64,000 nucleotides of DNA, taken from assembly GCA_963782045.1 (NCBI GenBank), contig CAWAIR010000037.1, positions 620,001 to 684,000 of the forward strand. Reading direction: 5' to 3'. Under the pieces are notes generated by a model that was not told the origin of the DNA, ran no database searches, and was given only the letters and a program-made list of their open reading frames with translations. Source of the stretch: CAVSRC01 sp963782045 (GTDB lineage: Bacteria > Pseudomonadota > Alphaproteobacteria > Rhizobiales > Kaistiaceae). Positions 7,676 through 16,112 of the stretch are shown here, piece after piece. The position numbers were made by a program, and so were the translations under genes. Position 1 is the first letter of the stretch. Every line of letters begins with the position of its first letter.

Positions 7676-7694
7676 AGTTAGGATGAAATTCCTA
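7676..7694 (-). repeat. Element B right terminal inverted repeat
   Basis: Its complement begins TAGGAATTTCATCCTAACT and continues TATAT. Element A ends read AGGAAT-NN-ATTCCTAATTATAT, so the CCTAAYTATAT core is shared between the two elements. Confidence 0.6.
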
Positions 7695-8091
7695 GGACTC
7701 ATTTGCTCATTGGTCGGGAGGAAAGTTGCGAGGCAGAAGGCGAAGCATGGTGGGTGGGGTCTTCCGCCGTTGTGCGCCAGCTCTTCCATCCCTCGGCTTG
7801 ACTGGGGGCCGCGTCCCGCGAACCCAGGCGTCCGCCGCATTGGTCCCCTCTGTCCGGGGAGAGGGACAGGGTCAGGGTCAGGGGACCAAGACATCCGCAG
7901 AGCGCGGAGCCCCCTCGCCTGTCGGCACGCTTTCCCCAGGTGGTCTCGCCAGAGGCTTGCCACGGATGCCGAAGCACCCCAAGCTCGACGCCAGTGATTC
8001 ATCTGGGAGCGTCGGTCAGACCACCGGATGGCGGTCAGCGTATCTCGCCGCCGATCCGGAATAGCTGTCTGTACCGCGATCGGAGGGGCAG
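7695..8091. other. Intergenic region with a dispersed repeat copy
   Basis: About 400 bases without a convincing gene. 7842-7885 is another copy of the GGGAGAGGGACAGGGT repeat, here with 'GGTCAGGGTCAGGGG' duplicated. The short ORFs in this stretch have no family signature. The promoter of the TIG/beta-barrel gene must lie at the right side. Confidence 0.5.
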
Positions 8092-9504
8092 ATGGGCAAG
8101 GTCCGTCTTGCGGTGGGCGGCGCCACAATCGGTGCGCTTCTTCTTCTTTTTCCGGCCTCCGCGTGGGCCTGTTCCGGCCTTACGTCGATCACGCCGACGA
8201 GCGGCCGGGCGGGCACCGTGGTCACCCTCACGGGAAGCGGATTCCAATGTCCGGGCCTTGGGAGCGTGACGTTTGGCGGCGTAACCGCGGGGGCGCTCAC
8301 CGTCAACAATGACAGCGAGGCCACGGTCGTCGCGCCGGCCGGGTCGGGCACGGTTGATGTCACGGCAGACATCGACGGGTCGCTCTACACGCTTCCGGCC
8401 GCCTTCACCTACATCACCGACAACACCGGCGGCAGCGGCGACAGCGGCACCGGCGGCAGCAACACCGACGACACCGACAGCCGGAACCTGCAGACGACGA
8501 TGGGCGGCGCTTCCAACACCGCCGGCACGACGTCGGGACAGGTGATCACCGACGCGGTCGGTGGCGCCATCGACAACGCGTTCTCCGGCGGCGGTTCGCC
8601 CACCTCGGGCGGCACCAACGGGTTCGCGCTCAATTTCGCGGCGACGCCGCCGAGAAGCGGCGCCGAGGCGGCCGCCGATGCGCTGGCCTATGCCGGCGAC
8701 GAAACCGGGCCGCTGGCCGATCCGGCGCCGATGCGCGACTGGAGCCTGTGGGCGGACGTGCGCGGCAGCGGCTTCAGTCGCGGCGACGCCTTCGCCACCA
8801 AGGGCGGTCAGGTGAACCTGACCGCGGGCCTCGGCCGCAAGCTCACCCCCGACCTCCTCATCGGCCTCTTCGGCGGATACGAGACCTACCACTACAAGAC
8901 GGATTCGGTTGGCGGCAGGATGACCGGCAACGGCGGCACCATCGGCGGCTACGCTGCCGCTCGTTTCGCCGATCGCTGGCGCGCCGACGCGATGCTCGGC
9001 TGGACCGCCGTCAACTACGACGCCGCGGTCGGCGCGGCGTCGGGCTCGACCCACGGATCGCGCTGGCTGGCCGCGGGCGGGTTCACCGGGAGCTACCGTT
9101 TCGGCCGCGCCACCTTCGAGCCCTCGGCGCGCGTCACCGCGTTGTGGGAGCACGACGACGGGTGGACGGACAGTCTCGGCTTCGCGCAGGCGGCACGCCA
9201 TTTCGCCGGCGGCCGCGTCAGCGTCGGCGACCGCCTGGTCCTTCCCTGGTCCTCCCCCGTCCTCGCCGGCATTTCCTCCTATCTCGGCCTCTACGGCGAC
9301 TACCGCTTCGCGTCCGACGACTCCGTCCTCCCCGCCGGGGCACCCGACATCGGCATCAAGGACGGTCTCTCGGCGCGCGTCACCGCCGGCATCACCGCGG
9401 CGCTCGCCTCCGGCCTCACCCTGTCGGTGGGCGGCGAATACGGCGGCATCGGCGGCGGCTACGACGTGTGGTCGGCGCACGCCCGCGCGCGGCTGGCGTT
9501 CTAG
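8092..9504 (+). CDS. IPT/TIG-domain outer-membrane beta-barrel (autotransporter-like) protein
   Basis: 470 residues. A signal peptide ends at 'LLLLFPASAWA-CS'. Residues about 28-105 form an IPT/TIG domain ('ITPTSGRAGTVVTLTGSGF', 'VTFGGVTAGALTV'). Residues 106-150 are a Gly/Ser/Thr/Asp linker. From about 215 to the end is an autotransporter-type barrel ('WSLWADVRGSGFSRGDAF', 'LLIGLFGGYET', terminal aromatic 'ARARLAF'). The C-terminal Phe fits BAM-dependent insertion. A long minus-strand ORF covers the same DNA but lacks any protein-like features. The protein is short for an autotransporter; the TIG domain would be the only exposed part. Confidence 0.85.
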   Translation: MGKVRLAVGGATIGALLLLFPASAWACSGLTSITPTSGRAGTVVTLTGSGFQCPGLGSVTFGGVTAGALTVNNDSEATVVAPAGSGTVDVTADIDGSLYTLPAAFTYITDNTGGSGDSGTGGSNTDDTDSRNLQTTMGGASNTAGTTSGQVITDAVGGAIDNAFSGGGSPTSGGTNGFALNFAATPPRSGAEAAADALAYAGDETGPLADPAPMRDWSLWADVRGSGFSRGDAFATKGGQVNLTAGLGRKLTPDLLIGLFGGYETYHYKTDSVGGRMTGNGGTIGGYAAARFADRWRADAMLGWTAVNYDAAVGAASGSTHGSRWLAAGGFTGSYRFGRATFEPSARVTALWEHDDGWTDSLGFAQAARHFAGGRVSVGDRLVLPWSSPVLAGISSYLGLYGDYRFASDDSVLPAGAPDIGIKDGLSARVTAGITAALASGLTLSVGGEYGGIGGGYDVWSAHARARLAF

Positions 9505-9540
9505 GCTAGGCCGAGCCAGGCCGGGCCAGGCCGGGCCAGG
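9505..9540. repeat. Short GGCCAGGCCG tandem repeat
   Basis: About three copies of a ten-base GC-only unit directly after the stop codon of the beta-barrel gene. A GGCGACG / CGTCGCC hairpin follows at 9553-9572 and could terminate transcription. From there to 9854 no gene was seen. Confidence 0.55.
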
Positions 9541-9854
9541 GCGCGCATCGCCGGCGACGGCGCTTCGTCGCCTGTCCATGATCCTGGTCAAGGCGGGCCG
9601 GCTGCGGCTGTGGCCGACTGCATGCCCTGAGACGGTCCCCTCACGTCCGTCGCATTGCCGCGCAGGACACTTTCCCTGGCGGCCATCGGTGCCGCGCCAC
9701 CACTTGGTGCGCGAGCGCCGCCGCGCGAGGGCGGCGACAGGGTCAACGCTTTCCGTGCCCGGCCGCCCTCCCGCGTTAACGTTACATTCAGCTTGACCGA
9801 GCGTCACCGCGCCGACGCGCTATATCTTAAAAAAGAATAATTCGCAGGCGTCGG

Positions 9855-10016
9855 ATGACCATCGTCTTAACCTTCGCGACGGCCCTGGCAGCCGGTTGGG
9901 TGATCGACCGGCTCGCCTTCAATGGCGATTTCGCCGGCATGATCCGGGACGAGATCGCCATGACCCGCTCGCGTCGCAAGTGGTCGAAGTCGTCGCGCAA
10001 CTCCCGCCGCCGATAG
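9855..10016 (+). CDS. Small membrane-anchored basic protein, unknown
   Basis: 53 codons from the ATG at 9855: one hydrophobic N-terminal helix ('VLTFATALAAGWVIDRL') and a very basic tail ending 'RSRRKWSKSSRNSRRR'. Too short for most gene callers. The composition is coherent and it sits free between two larger genes, with a purine-rich stretch (GGCGTCGG) before the start. No family recognised. It converges with the RND permease gene. Confidence 0.45.
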   Translation: MTIVLTFATALAAGWVIDRLAFNGDFAGMIRDEIAMTRSRRKWSKSSRNSRRR

Positions 10017-10033
10017 CTGCTAACAGGCCGCCC

Positions 10034-13000
10034 TCACTCCGCCGGGAGAGGCGGCCGGCGGGGCAACAGGTCGCGCAGCCTGCGGCCGAGGGCGTTGGCA
10101 GCCCCCCTCAGATCCTCCATGTAGAGGTAGATCACTGGCGTGATGAACAGGGTCAGCGCCTGCGACACGATGAGACCGCCGACGACGGCCACCCCCAGCG
10201 GCTGGCGCAGTTCCGAACTCGCGCCGACGGCGACGGCGATCGGCAGCGCCCCCATGATCGCCGCCATGGTCGTCATCATGATCGGCCGGAAGCGGATCAG
10301 GCAGGCGGCACGGATCGCCTCCAGCGGCGTGGCGCCGGCCCGCTGACGGACGAGCGCGAAGTCGATCATCATGATCGCGTTCTTCTTGACGATGCCGATC
10401 AGCATCAGCATGCCGATCATGGCGACCACGTCGACGTCGAAATTGAAGATGCGCAGCGTCAGCAGCGCGCCGGCCGCCGCGGCCGGCAGGCCGGTCAGAA
10501 TCGTCAGCGGGTGGATGAAGCTCTCGTAGAGGATGCCGAGCACGATGTAGATGGTCAGGATCGCGGCAACCAGCAGGATCCCCTGGTTGGCGACAGCATC
10601 CTGGAACACCTGCGCGGTGCCGGCGAAGCTGGTGGTGATGGTCGGCGGCAGGGCCAGTTGGCGCTGGATGACGCCGATCTGGTCGGTCGCCTGGCCGAGC
10701 GACACGCCGGCCGGCAGGTTGAAGGAAATGGTCACCGCCGGCAGTTGCCCGACCTGGTTGACCGACAGCAGACCGGCGACGCGGGCGATGTGGGCGAACG
10801 ACGACAGCGGGACCAGCTTGCCGGTCGCCGGGGCGCGCACCTGCAGCAGGTTCAGCATGTCCGCTGTCCACGGCAGCGACGGGTCGTATTCGACGATGAC
10901 CTGGTAGCTGTCGCCGGTCTTGAAGATGGTCGAGGCCTGGTTGGCGCCGAAGCCGGCATAGAGGGAATTGCGGATTTGCTCGCTGGTGATGCCGAGCAGC
11001 GCGGCGCGGTCGCGATCGACCACCACTTCCGCCTGCGGAGAATTGTCCTGCACGTCGGTGTTGACGTCGGCGAAATGCGCGTCGTGGCGCATGGCGTCTT
11101 CGATCTTGGCGGCCCAGGAGAGCAGCTCGTTGCGGTCGATGCCCTGAACGACGAACTGATATTGCGCCGCCGACGAGCGGCCGCCGATACGCAGGTTCTG
11201 CACCGGCGTGACGAAGGTGGTGATTCCGGCGACCTGGCCGAGCGAGCGCCTGAGGTCGCTGAGAATCGCCGCGAGCGCCGGGCGCTGGTTCTTCGGCTTC
11301 AGCTCGACGAACATGCTGCCCGTGTTGGACGTGGACGCTCCGAACCCGCCGCCCACCACCGAGGCGACGTGGGCGACGTAGGGCTTGGCCTGGAGGACGT
11401 CGGCGACCTTGGTCTGCAAGGCGAGCATGTCCGGGAACGAGATGTCCTGACGCGCCTGGGTGGACACCGAAAGCTGGCCGATATCCTCCTGCGGCAGGAA
11501 CCCCTTGGGCGCGGTCTCGAACAACCAGAAACTGGCCACAATGGTCGCGAAGAAGATCAGCAACACAATCGGCCGGAAGCGCAGCCCAAGATCGAGCAGC
11601 CAGCGATAGCCGCCGACCAGCCGCCCCTGATGGTGTTCGCCGTGGCCGGCGGCGGGTGCACCCGCCCGCTTCGGCGACAGCCGCGCCGCCAGCATCGGCG
11701 TCAGCGTCAGCGAGACCAGCGCCGAGGCGATGATCGAGATGGTCACCACCATGGCGAATTCGTTGAAGATGCGGCCGACGATGCCGCCCATCAGCAGGAT
11801 CGGCAGGAAGACCGCCACCAGCGACGCGGTGATCGAGATGATAGTGAAGCCGACCTCGCGGCTGCCGGCGAGCGCCGCCTCGAACGGCGGCGTGCCCTCC
11901 TCGATGTGGCGGACGATGTTTTCGAGCATGACGATGGCGTCGTCGACGACCAGGCCGACCGCCAGCGTCAACCCGAGCAGCGAGATGTTGTCGATCGAGA
12001 AGCCGAGCGCGTACATCACCGCCATGGTGGCGATGAGCGAGATGGGCACGGCGAGGACCGGGATGAGGGTGATGGTCAGCCGGCGCAGGAACAGCAGGAT
12101 GACCAGCGCCACCAGCGCGATGGTGATGGCCAGCGTCATCTCGACGTCGCTCACCGCCTGGGTGATCGACGTGGCCCGGTCGTTGAGCACGTTCAGGCTG
12201 CCCGAGGGACCGAGGTCGCCGACGAATTTCGGGAGCATCGCCTTGACCTCGTCGACCACGGCGACGGTGTTGGCGTCGGGCTCGCGGAACACCGCCAGCA
12301 CGAGTGACGGGTTGCCGTCATAGGTGCTCAGCGTCTGGGTGTTGGCGACCGAATCGATGACGTTGGCGACATCGCCCAGCCGCACTGGTTTGCCGTTCGG
12401 CGAGGCGATGACGATCTGGCGGAACGCATCGGCGTTGGTCATCGAGGTGTCGGCCTGGATGGCGAGGTTCTGGTCCTTGCCTTGCAGCGTGCCGACCGGC
12501 GCGATCGAGTTGGCCGCGCCGATCGCCGAGGTCACCTGATCGATGCCGAGGCCGAGGCCGGCCAGGGCGTAGGGATTGACCTCGGCGCGAACCGCATACT
12601 TCTTGGCGCCGAAAACCTGCACCTCGCCCACCCCGTCGAGCTGCGACAGCGCCGGCGAAACCACCTGCTCGGCGAAATCGTCGAGCTGGGTCATGGTCAT
12701 CGTCTTGTTCTGCAGCGCGAGCAGAACGATCGGCGCATCGGCCGGGTTGACCTTGCGGTAGCTCGGCGGCGTCGTCATGTTCGCCGGCAGTTGGCGGAGC
12801 GTGCGGGCGATGGCCGCCTGGACGTCAGCCGCCGCCTGGTCGATGTCGCGGTTGAGGTCGAACTGGATGACGATCGAGGTCGACCCCTGCACGCTCTTCG
12901 CGGTCATCGACTGGACTGCGGGAATGGTGGTGAACTGCTTGATGAGCGGCGTGGCGACCGAGTTCGCCATGGTGTCGGGCGAGGCGCCCGGCAGGCTGGC

Positions 13001-13144
13001 GGAAACGGTGATCACCGGAAAATCGACATTGGGGAGAGCGGCGACCGGCAGGTAGCGATAGGCGAACAGGCCGGCACCGACCAGCGCGATGGCCAGCAGG
13101 ATCGTCGCCACCGGGCGGTGGATGAAGGGGGCGGAGATGTTCAC
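10034..13144 (-). CDS. RND efflux transporter permease (HAE1/MdtB-C-type)
   Basis: Inner-membrane proton/drug antiporter of 1036 residues from a GTG at 13144 (GAGGG spaced upstream, 10 bases after the adaptor stop). N-terminus 'ISAPFIHRPVATILLAIAL' and 'ALPNVDFPVITVSASLPGAS' are typical of the family. The proton-relay Asp pair is seen in 'GLVVDDAIVMLENIVRHIEEG'. Two large periplasmic loops and twelve helices fit the length. The variant resembles MdtB/MdtC more than AcrB. The adaptor gene is immediately upstream on the same strand; no outer-membrane channel gene is nearby, so a TolC-type partner must be encoded elsewhere. Confidence 0.93.
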   Translation of the reverse strand: MNISAPFIHRPVATILLAIALVGAGLFAYRYLPVAALPNVDFPVITVSASLPGASPDTMANSVATPLIKQFTTIPAVQSMTAKSVQGSTSIVIQFDLNRDIDQAAADVQAAIARTLRQLPANMTTPPSYRKVNPADAPIVLLALQNKTMTMTQLDDFAEQVVSPALSQLDGVGEVQVFGAKKYAVRAEVNPYALAGLGLGIDQVTSAIGAANSIAPVGTLQGKDQNLAIQADTSMTNADAFRQIVIASPNGKPVRLGDVANVIDSVANTQTLSTYDGNPSLVLAVFREPDANTVAVVDEVKAMLPKFVGDLGPSGSLNVLNDRATSITQAVSDVEMTLAITIALVALVILLFLRRLTITLIPVLAVPISLIATMAVMYALGFSIDNISLLGLTLAVGLVVDDAIVMLENIVRHIEEGTPPFEAALAGSREVGFTIISITASLVAVFLPILLMGGIVGRIFNEFAMVVTISIIASALVSLTLTPMLAARLSPKRAGAPAAGHGEHHQGRLVGGYRWLLDLGLRFRPIVLLIFFATIVASFWLFETAPKGFLPQEDIGQLSVSTQARQDISFPDMLALQTKVADVLQAKPYVAHVASVVGGGFGASTSNTGSMFVELKPKNQRPALAAILSDLRRSLGQVAGITTFVTPVQNLRIGGRSSAAQYQFVVQGIDRNELLSWAAKIEDAMRHDAHFADVNTDVQDNSPQAEVVVDRDRAALLGITSEQIRNSLYAGFGANQASTIFKTGDSYQVIVEYDPSLPWTADMLNLLQVRAPATGKLVPLSSFAHIARVAGLLSVNQVGQLPAVTISFNLPAGVSLGQATDQIGVIQRQLALPPTITTSFAGTAQVFQDAVANQGILLVAAILTIYIVLGILYESFIHPLTILTGLPAAAAGALLTLRIFNFDVDVVAMIGMLMLIGIVKKNAIMMIDFALVRQRAGATPLEAIRAACLIRFRPIMMTTMAAIMGALPIAVAVGASSELRQPLGVAVVGGLIVSQALTLFITPVIYLYMEDLRGAANALGRRLRDLLPRRPPLPAE

Positions 13145-13154
13145 GGGCGCGCCC

Positions 13155-14384
13155 TCAGTCGACCGTGCTCGGCTTCTTGGCCGCCGCCGCGGCCCGTCCA
13201 CCGCCACCGCCGCCGGGCTCGCTCACCGGCGAGCCTTCGGCGAGCCGGAGCTGGCCCTCGACGACCACCTGCTCGCCGGGCTTGACGCCGGCCGTGATGA
13301 CCGACGAATCGCCCACCGCCTCGCCCACCGTCACCGCCTGCTCGGTGACCGTCGAATTCGGCTTGACGAGGAAGACGAAGGCGCCGGAGCCGTTGAGCTG
13401 AACGGCGGCCGTCGGCACCACGGTCGCATCGGGAAGCGTGCCGAGAGTCGCCTGGACACGCACAAAGGCCCCCGGCCACAGCGCCCGATCGGCATTGGCC
13501 ACCTCGGCCTTGACGGCGACCGTGCCCGAGGCCGCATCGACCGAAGAATCGATGAAATCGAGCGTGCCCTCGGCAAGCGGCTTGCCGCTGTCGGCGTCGA
13601 CCACCGAGACGCGCGCCGGCGGGCTGCCCTTGAGCGCCGTGCGGAAGGCGTCGAGATCGCGCTGCGGCACCTGGAACGACACGTAGACCGGCGCCATCTG
13701 GGTGATGGTGAGCAGCGGGGTCGTGTCGCTGGCGTGAACCAGCGCGCCGGCCGAGTAGTTGATCTGGCCGATGCGCCCGGCAATGGGCGCGGTGATGGTG
13801 GTGTAGCCGAGCTGTACCTGGTCGGCCTGCAACTGCGCCTTGTCGCTGGCGACATTGGCGCTGGCGACGTTGACCGCCGCCTGCTGCTGCTCCGCCTGCT
13901 GCGCCGTCACGTCGCCATGCCCGAGCAGAGTCTGCATGCGCGTCAGGTCGGCCTGCGCCTGCGTGAGCGTGGCTTGATCCTTGGCGATGGCGGCCTGATC
14001 CTTGGCGATCGACGCCTGGATCGTGCTGCCGTCCAGCCGGAAGAGCACGTCGCCCGCCTTGACCGTTTGTCCCTCGTTGACGCTGGCGTCCAGGATGACG
14101 CCGTCGATGTGCGTGCGCAGCGCCACGGAGGCCACCGGCTCGACCGACCCGACATAGGTGCTGGTGACCGGCACGGTCTGGCTCTTGACGAGCGCCGTGA
14201 CCACGGCGATCGCGGACCCGGGTCGGCCGGCGGAGGTACCGCCGCGGCCGGTGCCGCCGGCCGCCGGCCGGGCGGCGCTCCCCGTCTGCGGGGGCTCAGG
14301 CGCCGCCCGCAAGCGCGGATAGGCGATGAAACCTGCCACCAGCAGGACGAGAACGCCGGTCAAAACCAAGCGCTTGGACTTCAT
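13155..14384 (-). CDS. RND efflux periplasmic adaptor (membrane fusion protein)
   Basis: 409 residues from the ATG at 14384. An N-terminal membrane anchor ('LVLTGVLVLLVAGFIAYPRL'), a Gly/Ala/Pro linker, then the lipoyl/barrel-sandwich region ('VALRTHIDGVILDASVNEGQ', 'VKAGDVLFRLDG'), a coiled-coil hairpin with repeated 'AKDQA' motifs, the second lipoyl half ('TTITAPIAGRIGQINYSAGA') and the beta-barrel. It bridges the permease and the outer-membrane channel. The C-terminal Gly/Ala/Lys tail is low complexity. First gene of a two-gene operon with the permease. Confidence 0.92.
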   Translation of the reverse strand: MKSKRLVLTGVLVLLVAGFIAYPRLRAAPEPPQTGSAARPAAGGTGRGGTSAGRPGSAIAVVTALVKSQTVPVTSTYVGSVEPVASVALRTHIDGVILDASVNEGQTVKAGDVLFRLDGSTIQASIAKDQAAIAKDQATLTQAQADLTRMQTLLGHGDVTAQQAEQQQAAVNVASANVASDKAQLQADQVQLGYTTITAPIAGRIGQINYSAGALVHASDTTPLLTITQMAPVYVSFQVPQRDLDAFRTALKGSPPARVSVVDADSGKPLAEGTLDFIDSSVDAASGTVAVKAEVANADRALWPGAFVRVQATLGTLPDATVVPTAAVQLNGSGAFVFLVKPNSTVTEQAVTVGEAVGDSSVITAGVKPGEQVVVEGQLRLAEGSPVSEPGGGGGGRAAAAAKKPSTVD

Positions 14385-14633
14385 GACGGTCACCGGGGAT
14401 CCACCTTGGCCAGCACTGCCCTTCGCGCTGCGTGCGGCCGCGGGTCCGGCTGGACCTGGGGATGGCGCGCATGAGGGGCCGGCCAAATCAACGGATCACC
14501 GGCGGCATTCCGGCGCCGCGATGTCGCCTTGCCGCATTAAATCGCCGTCATGATTCGGCAACCTCGCCGGACGCGCGCGCACGCGCCATGCCAGCCGACC
14601 GGGCAAACCTGCCGCACTCGCCCGTCCCGAGGT

Positions 14634-15170
14634 TCAATAAAACCCGATCTTGCGCCGCCGCGGGGACCGGCGTTCGGACACCTCGATACCGTCGGCCGGG
14701 TCCTCGGCCGGCCACTCGACGACATGGTCCTCGAAGTCGTCGATCGACTTGCCGACCTCGCTGGTCGTTCGTCCGCGCACCGATATGCCGGCCTGGTGCA
14801 CCGTTTCCGGATCGCCCGAGACCAGATGGTGCCACCAGTAGAGGTCGCGCCCCTCCGCCACCAGACGGTAGCCGCAGGTCGGCGGCAGCCATCTCAGCTT
14901 GCGCACTTCTTGCGGCGTCAGCGCAATGCAGCCCACCACCTTCTGGTGGCGATGCCGGTAATCCGTGCAGCGGCAGCTCTGGCCATCGAGCAGCACGCAG
15001 GCGAGATCGGTCCATTCGATCTCGCCGGTATCCTCGTATTCGAGCTTGTTGAGGCAGCAGCGGCCGCAGCCGTCGCAGAGCGATTCCCACTCCGTTGCGG
15101 TCAGCTCTTCCAGCGTCTTTGCCCGCCAGAACGGCTCCGCCGGCTCCTGTGCTTTCGGTTTGCGACTCAC
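14634..15170 (-). CDS. YcgN-type cysteine-cluster protein (UPF0260)
   Basis: 178 residues from the GTG at 15170, which has AGGAGAGGG upstream; the in-frame extension further up is AT-rich non-coding DNA. The signature 'WESLCDGCGRCCLNKLE' and a later 'CRCTDY' and 'C-x10-20-C' pattern mark the YcgN/UPF0260 family, with conserved cysteines that may bind a metal or Fe-S cluster. Role unknown in any organism. It is monocistronic and divergent from the osmoprotectant operon. Confidence 0.9.
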   Translation of the reverse strand: MSRKPKAQEPAEPFWRAKTLEELTATEWESLCDGCGRCCLNKLEYEDTGEIEWTDLACVLLDGQSCRCTDYRHRHQKVVGCIALTPQEVRKLRWLPPTCGYRLVAEGRDLYWWHHLVSGDPETVHQAGISVRGRTTSEVGKSIDDFEDHVVEWPAEDPADGIEVSERRSPRRRKIGFY

Positions 15171-15458
15171 CGGCGACCCTCTCCTGCTTCGAACCTTATG
15201 CCATGGAGCGCGGGAAACGGCCCTCGCCGGGGCAGTTTGCGATGCTCCCGCGGAAATTTCTTGGCAAAATTCCGACGGTTTCTTGAGGCTATAAGTGTCA
15301 TTTCGATTTCTTCTTGAGATTATTTTCCATCCTGAAATAGGTTTAATTTTGCTGTTGATCAATACATGAATGGTTATTTGTCATTTTCGTGTTCTGCCGT
15401 TATTTTCTTTTGATCGTTGCAATGCTCAGCCAGATCGGCGATCTTGCTCGCGACTCCC
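15171..15458. promoter_or_regulatory. AT-rich divergent intergenic region (YcgN / osmoprotectant importer)
   Basis: Nearly 290 bases between divergent genes, markedly AT-rich from 15260 to 15420, and the likely site of both promoters. I could not assign -35/-10 boxes with confidence. Confidence 0.45.
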
Positions 15459-16112
15459 ATGGAAACACTCAATTATATCCTCGGCCACTGGCCACTGATC
15501 CTTTCGCGCACCGGTGAACACGTGTCCATCGTCGGAGTGGCAGTGGGGCTGGCGATCGTCACCGGCGTGCCCATCGGCATCGCCATCACCCAGAACCGGC
15601 GGGCGGCCTCCGCCGTGCTCTACGTCGCCTCGATCCTCATCACCATCCCGTCGATCGCGCTGTTCGGCTTGATGATCCCGGTGCTGTCGCTGATCGGCCA
15701 CGGCATCGGCTACATGCCCGCCGTTATCGCCGTGCTGCTCTATTCGCAGCTACCCATCATCCGCAACACCTACACCGCCATCCACAACGTCGACCCGGCG
15801 CTGCGCGAGGCGGCGCGCGGCATGGGTCTCACCCGTTTCCAGCGCCTGCGCGAGGTCGAAATCCCCATCGCCGTGCCGGTCATCATGTCAGGCGTGCGCG
15901 TCGCCGTGGTCATGAACATCGGGGTCACCGCCATCGCCGCCTATATCGGCGCCGGCGGACTGGGCGTCTTCATATCGCGCGGCATCAGCCAGACCGATCC
16001 GCGGCAACTGATCACCGGCGCGCTGGCGGTGAGCGTGCTCGCCGTCATCGCCGATTTCGGCCTGCTCGGTCTGCAACGGCTGATCACCTCACCGGGACTG
16101 AGACAGACATGA
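15459..16112 (+). CDS. Osmoprotectant/betaine ABC importer, permease 1
   Basis: 217 residues from the ATG at 15459. About six membrane helices with the BPD-type permease loop 'REAARGMGLTRFQRLREVEI' that docks on the ATPase (EAA motif). Closest in type to OpuCB/YehW permeases for glycine betaine or related compatible solutes. It overlaps the ATPase gene by four bases (ATGA), so they are co-translated. The four-gene order permease-ATPase-permease-binding protein is standard for this importer family. Confidence 0.9.
   Translation: METLNYILGHWPLILSRTGEHVSIVGVAVGLAIVTGVPIGIAITQNRRAASAVLYVASILITIPSIALFGLMIPVLSLIGHGIGYMPAVIAVLLYSQLPIIRNTYTAIHNVDPALREAARGMGLTRFQRLREVEIPIAVPVIMSGVRVAVVMNIGVTAIAAYIGAGGLGVFISRGISQTDPRQLITGALAVSVLAVIADFGLLGLQRLITSPGLRQT

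Larger units (their letters stand above)
5067..7694. mobile_element. Element B: decayed IS1595-type transposon with passenger genes
   Basis: About 2.6 kb bounded by imperfect terminal inverted repeats (5067-5086 and 7676-7694, 17 of 20 positions shared) that resemble the ends of element A at 28154-31796. Contents from left: dispersed-repeat sequence replacing the first half of a transposase, the transposase 3' part, a HEPN gene pair, a TPPxPH small gene, an R-x4-H helical gene, and a small gene beginning in the right repeat. GC is visibly lower than the flanks from 5.8 to 7.6 kb. It is probably immobile on its own since the transposase is truncated, but a related full-length transposase is encoded in element A. 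Confidence 0.65.

Noticed and set aside
7574..8128. 184-codon minus-strand ORF spanning the right end of element B
   Set aside because: Out of frame with the small module gene, crosses the repeat and a dispersed repeat, and has no coherent features.
8035..9807. 590-codon minus-strand ORF over the beta-barrel gene
   Set aside because: No domain, and it runs over both intergenic flanks; the plus strand has signal peptide, TIG domain and barrel.
9896..12307. 803-codon plus-strand ORF opposite the RND permease
   Set aside because: Composition is Arg/Gln/Asp/His-rich, typical of the antisense of a GC-rich gene; the minus strand has clear RND motifs.
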